Assembly (NCBI GenBank): GCA_015064685.1
Contig: SVRT01000008.1
Location: 1 to 64,000 of the forward strand
Direction of reading: 5' to 3'
Length of the DNA stretch: 64,000 nucleotides
Source: Oscillospiraceae bacterium
GTDB lineage: Bacteria; Bacillota; Clostridia; Oscillospirales; CAG-272
Positions 59,703 to 64,000 of the stretch are shown in pieces; position 1 is the first letter of the stretch; every line of letters begins with the position of its first letter. The notes beneath the pieces were generated by a model that saw only the letters and a program-made list of their open reading frames with translations, did not search any database and was not told where the DNA came from. The position numbers and the translations under genes are program-made.

Positions 59703-61391
59703 TTAAGACAGTGAGACGATCATCTTGTTGATGCGCTCGAGAGTCTTGTCCTTGCCGAGTATCTGCATTACAGTGTAGAGGTCGGGAGCGTTCTGCTTGC
59801 CCGTTACCGCAACTCGGATAAACATACTTATATCGGCAACACTGCCCTTGAACGCAGTGGGATCAGCCTTGTAAGCTTTCATATCCGAAGCGAATCCAAG
59901 CTCGTCCGCGATAGCCTTTACCTTGTCAAACCAGGTGTTCATATCGTCGGCGTAATCATATCCTGCGGCAAATTTCTCAAGCGTTGCGATTATGTCAGCC
60001 TTGTCAAAGGTCTCGGGATATGTGTCGATGATTTCAAAGAATTTATCATAGAAGAAGCCCATATAGCCCTTCGCATCGACCCAGGTCGCAAGGTCCTTGC
60101 GGGGCTTCTTGCCGCCGCGACCGATCGCAAATATCTTCTGCGCAAATTCAGGGTCAGCTGCAAGCTCCGCGCCGAACTCGGGATCAAATTCAAGTGCCCA
60201 ATCGGTGACCTTTTTCGTTACGTCCTCTGCAGACATACGGGAGATAACGTTCTTTGAAACGTCGTTTATCTTGCTGAAGTCAAAGAGACATCCCGATACC
60301 GACATCTTCTTGATGTTGAAGGGGAAATCGGTGTAGGGCTTGTCAGCGTTCTGCATATGCCACTCCTCGTAGTTTGAGTTGAGAAGAGTCATAATGTATT
60401 CGCAAACTGCCTCGGGGCAGTAGCCCATTCTGGTGTAATCGTCCATATTCGCGCCCATATCGCGCTTGGAGAGTTTTTTCTTGTTTCCGTTCTCGTCAAG
60501 CTTCATGATCTGCGCGATGTGCATATACTTGGGAAGTCTGAATCCAAGAGCAGAGAAGAGTTGAATGTGCTTTGCAAGGCTCGGAAGCCACTCCTCGCCG
60601 CGGATAACGTGAGTTGTACCCATAAGGTGATCGTCGACCGCGTGAGCGAAGTGATAGGTCGGGATTCCGTCGGACTTTAGAAGCACGAAATCCTCGTCGT
60701 TCTCGGGAATTTCAAGTGTACCCTTTACAAGGTCGGTGAACTTGGTCTTCTTTTCGGGATCTCCGTTTGCAAGAATTCTGACAACAAAAGGATGACCCTG
60801 AGCAAGATGCTCCTCGACCTCTTCCATCGTAAAGCTGCGGCGAGCGAGCATTTCTGCGCGTCTTGCCTCTGCCTCTGCCTGCCAGTCAGTGTTCTTGATC
60901 TCTTCCTTTTTATTTACTGCCTGTAATTCGTCAAGCTCTTCCTCTGTAGTGAAGCAGGGATAAGCCTTGCCCTCACGTACGAGCTGCTTTGCAAAGGTCT
61001 GATATATAGGACCTCTCTGGCTCTGCTTGTAGGGACCGTACGCGCCCTTGTCGCTTATGTTGCCGTTTTCGTCGAGAATAGCACCCTCGTCGAAGTTTAT
61101 TCCATACTTTGCAAGGGTTTTTATAAGTCCCTCTGCCGCTCCTTCAACCTCGCGCTTCGCATCTGTATCCTCGATTCTGAGGTAGAAAACGCCGCCCGAC
61201 TGGTGAGCAAGTCTCTCGCCGACGGTGGAGGGAAAAAGACCTCCAAAGTGAACGAATCCTGTGGGGCTGGGAGCAAATCTTGTTACCTTCGCGCCCTCGG
61301 GAAGATTGCGGGGAGGAAACTTTGCCTCTATATCTGCGGGTGTTTCCGTAATGTGCGGAAAAAGTAATTCTGCTAAACGGTCGTAATTCAT
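59703..61391 (-). CDS. gltX: Glutamate-tRNA ligase
   Basis: A 562-residue class I synthetase. VTRFAPSPTGFVHFGGLF holds the HIGH-like HFGG; RIEDTDAKREVEGA and KKLSKRDMGANMDDY (KMSKS-like LSKR) are clear. At 562 residues it is longer than the usual 480-500, with extra sequence in the DENGNISDKGAYGPYKQS and anticodon-binding parts; such long forms occur in several Clostridia. Followed by glnS; AAAGGA precedes the ATG. Confidence 0.96.
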   Translation of the reverse strand: MNYDRLAELLFPHITETPADIEAKFPPRNLPEGAKVTRFAPSPTGFVHFGGLFPSTVGERLAHQSGGVFYLRIEDTDAKREVEGAAEGLIKTLAKYGINFDEGAILDENGNISDKGAYGPYKQSQRGPIYQTFAKQLVREGKAYPCFTTEEELDELQAVNKKEEIKNTDWQAEAEARRAEMLARRSFTMEEVEEHLAQGHPFVVRILANGDPEKKTKFTDLVKGTLEIPENDEDFVLLKSDGIPTYHFAHAVDDHLMGTTHVIRGEEWLPSLAKHIQLFSALGFRLPKYMHIAQIMKLDENGNKKKLSKRDMGANMDDYTRMGYCPEAVCEYIMTLLNSNYEEWHMQNADKPYTDFPFNIKKMSVSGCLFDFSKINDVSKNVISRMSAEDVTKKVTDWALEFDPEFGAELAADPEFAQKIFAIGRGGKKPRKDLATWVDAKGYMGFFYDKFFEIIDTYPETFDKADIIATLEKFAAGYDYADDMNTWFDKVKAIADELGFASDMKAYKADPTAFKGSVADISMFIRVAVTGKQNAPDLYTVMQILGKDKTLERINKMIVSLS

Positions 61392-61415
61392 TTTATTATC
61401 CTTTCGTGATGATAG

Positions 61416-62048
61416 TCAGTTTAAAAAATATGATATGTTTCGGAGGGCAGTGCCTAATTTTTCGCTATTGCCGTGTCCGGGGTATATAATTAATTGCGGA
61501 TCGAATTCCTTCAATTTGTTGAGAGTGTTTTTCAGAAGATGCGCGCTACCTCCGTGGAGGTCGTAGCGACCGAATCCTTCTGAAAAAATCGTGTCACCCG
61601 TTATCAAAAAGCCTTCTCCCATAAGGGCAATCGAGCCTTTCGAGTGACCGGGCAGGTGAATGACCTCTAATTCTTCGTTTCCAAGCTTGATGATATCGTT
61701 GTCGGAAAGCAGAAATTCGGCGGGACGTTGCGAAAAATCCTGTCCGAAAAAGAAGGAATACGCGTTCTTGTCGCTGTCCTCAAGCATCTCTGCGTCTTCT
61801 GCGTGAATATATGCCGACGCACCTGTAATGTCGCGGATCGAATCGAGAGACATAATATGATCGAAGTGTCCGTGGGTCAAGATTATCTTATCCACAAAGG
61901 CATTCTTGGATTCCACAAAGCGTGCGATATGATCCGCATCTGTGCTTGGATCAATAATTGCAGCGTGATTTCGGCTGTCATCACCGCTCGAAATCAACAC
62001 GTAGCAATTGGACAGCCAGGAGCCTGAATACAAATTGTATATATTCAT
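61416..62048 (-). CDS. MBL-fold metallo-hydrolase (glyoxalase II-like)
   Basis: A 210-residue metallo-beta-lactamase-fold hydrolase. The metal motif is ILTHGHFDH (H59, H61, D63, H64), followed by VIHLPGHSKGSIAL, GDTIFSEGFGR and IIYPGHGN. The size matches the YcbL/YqgX group of glyoxalase II-like thioesterases. The substrate is unknown. It begins the transcript that leads into gltX after 24 bases. Confidence 0.93.
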   Translation of the reverse strand: MNIYNLYSGSWLSNCYVLISSGDDSRNHAAIIDPSTDADHIARFVESKNAFVDKIILTHGHFDHIMSLDSIRDITGASAYIHAEDAEMLEDSDKNAYSFFFGQDFSQRPAEFLLSDNDIIKLGNEELEVIHLPGHSKGSIALMGEGFLITGDTIFSEGFGRYDLHGGSAHLLKNTLNKLKEFDPQLIIYPGHGNSEKLGTALRNISYFLN

Positions 62049-62084
62049 TTTTTAACCTCGTGATCACATAATACTACATTTTGT

Positions 62085-62113
62085 ATTATACCATTTTTTT
62101 TAGCGTTTGTCTA
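62085..62113 (-). promoter_or_regulatory. Promoter of the MBL-gltX-glnS unit
   Basis: TAGACA and TATAAT with a 17-base spacer on the minus strand, about 36 bases before the start codon. Confidence 0.75.
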
Positions 62114-62154
62114 CATTTATTAAAAAAATAATATCAAAAAAAGAGTGTATATTT

Positions 62155-62194
62155 ATGCAAAAAACGTCCCGATCCAAAGGGATCGGGACGTTTT
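62155..62194 (-). terminator. Terminator of the solute-binding protein gene
   Basis: Fifteen-base arms AAAACGTCCCGATCC and complement around an AAAG loop, followed on the minus strand by a T run and TTGCATAAAT. Confidence 0.9.
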
Positions 62195-62229
62195 ATTAAA
62201 AATCAGTATTTTTTACTGCTTTTATTCGA

Positions 62230-64000
62230 TTATTTCTTGGGCTCTGCGGGGATGAAGGAGTAGTCCTTATCCTTGAACAGATACAGATAATAAGAGTTGG
62301 TTCTTACAAATTCTGCAACCGTCAGATCCTTGAACATTACTCCAAAGTAAGACTGAGGATTCTGCTTCCACTCGTCGAAATTGTCGATGATATACTTTGA
62401 ACACTTCTCCTCATAGTCCTCATACTTCTTTACGCTGATCTTATCGAAGAGCACGGGGTAGTAGTATTCGGATGCCTTCTCAAAGAAGAATGTCTTGTTG
62501 TTAAGATCGATAAGGTCCTCATTGAGAAGATATGCGGACTCATTGAATACTACGGGGATTACGGGAAGGTCTTCCATAAGTATCGCCTCTGCCTTATGAA
62601 GATCGGAGGAGCGGTTTTCTGTCTTTTTGGTTTTATAGATCTTTTCGATTATTTCGTTGTATTCGGTGGAATCGTATCCTGTGGAGTGAGTTGCAAGCTC
62701 GTAGTTCTCGGGATTCGAGAGATCCATCTTCTGACCTGAGAACTGCTTTGCAAAGGGAGCAAGCACTGAGAAGGGATCTGCGGAAGGAGCAACGAGGTCG
62801 AGTATTGCTACCTCGTACACACCGTTTTCGATATCCTCTGCCCAAAGGTCGTCGCAGAGATCGGAGGGAACGCTGGCAACGTCCTTATGGTGGTCGTTGT
62901 TAGGTATAGTTCCGCGGACGTTGAGGGACACGTTAAATCCAAGTCCGTCCTCGCCCCACGCGGAGACAACGGAGTTTGCTATATAGAGATATACTTCATC
63001 ATAGGAGGGAACAGTGATCGTGAATGTGTACTTTGCGGGATTGATTCCTGCATCGTTGAGAATCGATTTTGCGCGATCCATATCTGTTGAAAGATATGTA
63101 AACTTATTGGAGCTTTCATCGCGGAAGAGCTTCTTTACGCTATTGGTATCGTATACTCCCATAGGAACGATTCCGGTAGCTGCCTTTGCAAACACGAGAT
63201 CCTCTGCAATGTCCTTACGGTTGATAGCCAGCGAGAGAGCCTGTCTTACTGCCTTATCGGCGAAGAGCTGATAGCCTTCTTCTGTTCCGTCGTTGATATA
63301 TGCGTTCTGATTGAGGTAGAGGACGTTGGTGGAGAGGGAAGCATACGTAGTTGCCTCACTCTTGACGTCGCTTCTGATGGACATGGGAATGTCACCTACG
63401 TATGCGATGACACCGTCCTTATATGCCTTGAGGATCTCCTCGTCGGACATGCTGCAGTCAACGATGATTCTGTAAGGAACGACAGTCTTATCGAGCTTCT
63501 CTGCATCCTCTGCGTTTCTGTAGTAGTAGAGGTTTCTCTCGAGGATGTAGCTATGTACTCTCTGACCCTCGAACATATCCGGAACGGTTGCATCGATGAA
63601 AATAGGATTGCCGTTCTTGTCGACCTTTACCTTGTTGTTTTCATCTACGTCCTTTTCGGAGTAGTTGATATCCTCGTATTCCACGGAGCTATCTTTGTAG
63701 AATCCGATCTTCGAGAGCTTGAAGGGGCCACTCGCGGTCATGATACCGGGCTTCTTTGCCCAGTCGGGATTCTTGGATGCGATATCCTCACGGAGAGGAG
63801 CAAGTGCGAGAGAGGTAAGGTTGAGAACGAACTGATCGTAGTCGATCTCACCCTCAAGCTCGATGGTGAGGAGCTTACCGTCTGCGGTAAGTCCGACATC
63901 GTCCTTGGAGACCTCAGCCTCGTTATATGCACGTGCGTTCTTTATATCGAAGAGGAGAGATGCGCAATCGTATGCGTTGTTGGGATTCAAAACTCTCTTC
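62230..64000 (-). CDS. ABC transporter solute-binding protein, family 5, partial
   Basis: The last 590 residues of an SBP_bac_5 (oligopeptide/nickel type) extracellular solute-binding protein; the N-terminus with signal peptide lies beyond the right edge. The frame is open to the last base (KRVLNPNNAYDCASLLFDIKNARAYN). Typical blocks are GPFKLSKIGFY, QNAYINDGTEEGYQLFADKAVRQALSLAINRKDIAED, DMDRAKSILNDAGINPAKYTFTI and EAILMEDLPVIPVVF. A SADPFSVLAPF block near the C-terminus is also usual. The transported solute is probably a peptide. Permease and ATPase genes, if present, are outside the window or elsewhere. Confidence 0.93.
   Translation of the reverse strand, partial: KRVLNPNNAYDCASLLFDIKNARAYNEAEVSKDDVGLTADGKLLTIELEGEIDYDQFVLNLTSLALAPLREDIASKNPDWAKKPGIMTASGPFKLSKIGFYKDSSVEYEDINYSEKDVDENNKVKVDKNGNPIFIDATVPDMFEGQRVHSYILERNLYYYRNAEDAEKLDKTVVPYRIIVDCSMSDEEILKAYKDGVIAYVGDIPMSIRSDVKSEATTYASLSTNVLYLNQNAYINDGTEEGYQLFADKAVRQALSLAINRKDIAEDLVFAKAATGIVPMGVYDTNSVKKLFRDESSNKFTYLSTDMDRAKSILNDAGINPAKYTFTITVPSYDEVYLYIANSVVSAWGEDGLGFNVSLNVRGTIPNNDHHKDVASVPSDLCDDLWAEDIENGVYEVAILDLVAPSADPFSVLAPFAKQFSGQKMDLSNPENYELATHSTGYDSTEYNEIIEKIYKTKKTENRSSDLHKAEAILMEDLPVIPVVFNESAYLLNEDLIDLNNKTFFFEKASEYYYPVLFDKISVKKYEDYEEKCSKYIIDNFDEWKQNPQSYFGVMFKDLTVAEFVRTNSYYLYLFKDKDYSFIPAEPKK

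Overview
The window is chromosomal DNA from a low-to-middle GC Firmicute of the class Clostridia, most likely an uncultured gut spore-former related to the Oscillospirales or Christensenellales. This rests on a clear Spo0A, a YtfJ/GerW-type sporulation protein, a T-box in front of pheST, an infC-rpmI-rplT operon with a leader, ScpA/ScpB with SMC, strong GGAGG ribosome binding sites and sigma-A promoters with 17-base spacers. I see no rRNA, tRNA, CRISPR array, prophage or insertion-sequence transposase. The lineage call is inference.

Layout. Positions 1-5100 (minus strand): two unrecognised genes, one resembling an ATPase that has lost its P-loop; a tightly coupled GT8 glycosyltransferase, PlsC-like acyltransferase and CrtO-like acyltransferase operon; and a HAD phosphatase. 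Positions 5239-14493 (minus): one gene for a 3084-residue Cys-rich lipoprotein built from several repeat families. Positions 14848-18120: spo0A (minus), divergent from a plus-strand gene for a zinc ribbon-TIR-membrane-leucine-rich-repeat protein. Positions 18168-27315 (minus): rluB, a D,D-carboxypeptidase, ytfJ, a DUF2953 protein, scpB, scpA, a site-2 protease, engB and lon, read from lon toward rluB.

Positions 28109-29509 (plus) hold the infC operon with a leader and an AUA start codon. Positions 29786-46334 (plus) form a housekeeping block of close-packed genes: TrmH-type methyltransferase, dprA, topA, trmFO, plsX, rnc, an Elp3-like radical SAM gene, smc, ftsY, a small membrane protein, rdgB, yhbY, nadD, yqeK and rsfS. 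Positions 46338-48822 (minus) hold an RNHCP protein, ruvX and two membrane proteins, one with HExxH. A GT-C glycosyltransferase follows on plus. Positions 50160-64000 are all minus: DUF896, pheT, pheS with a T-box, DUF1294, a GH110-like galactosidase, a sialate O-acetylesterase, glnS, gltX, an MBL-fold hydrolase and a peptide-type ABC solute-binding protein cut by the window edge.

Three intergenic elements (21590-22001, 27813-28068, 57727-57980) share the same terminal sequences. Two are inverted copies of one long-hairpin element; the third has the same ends around an unrelated interior. The points most worth following up are the giant repeat lipoprotein with its promoter-operator region, the TIR receptor-like protein beside spo0A, the glycolipid-type acyltransferase operon, the GH110 plus acetylesterase pair, and the modular hairpin elements.
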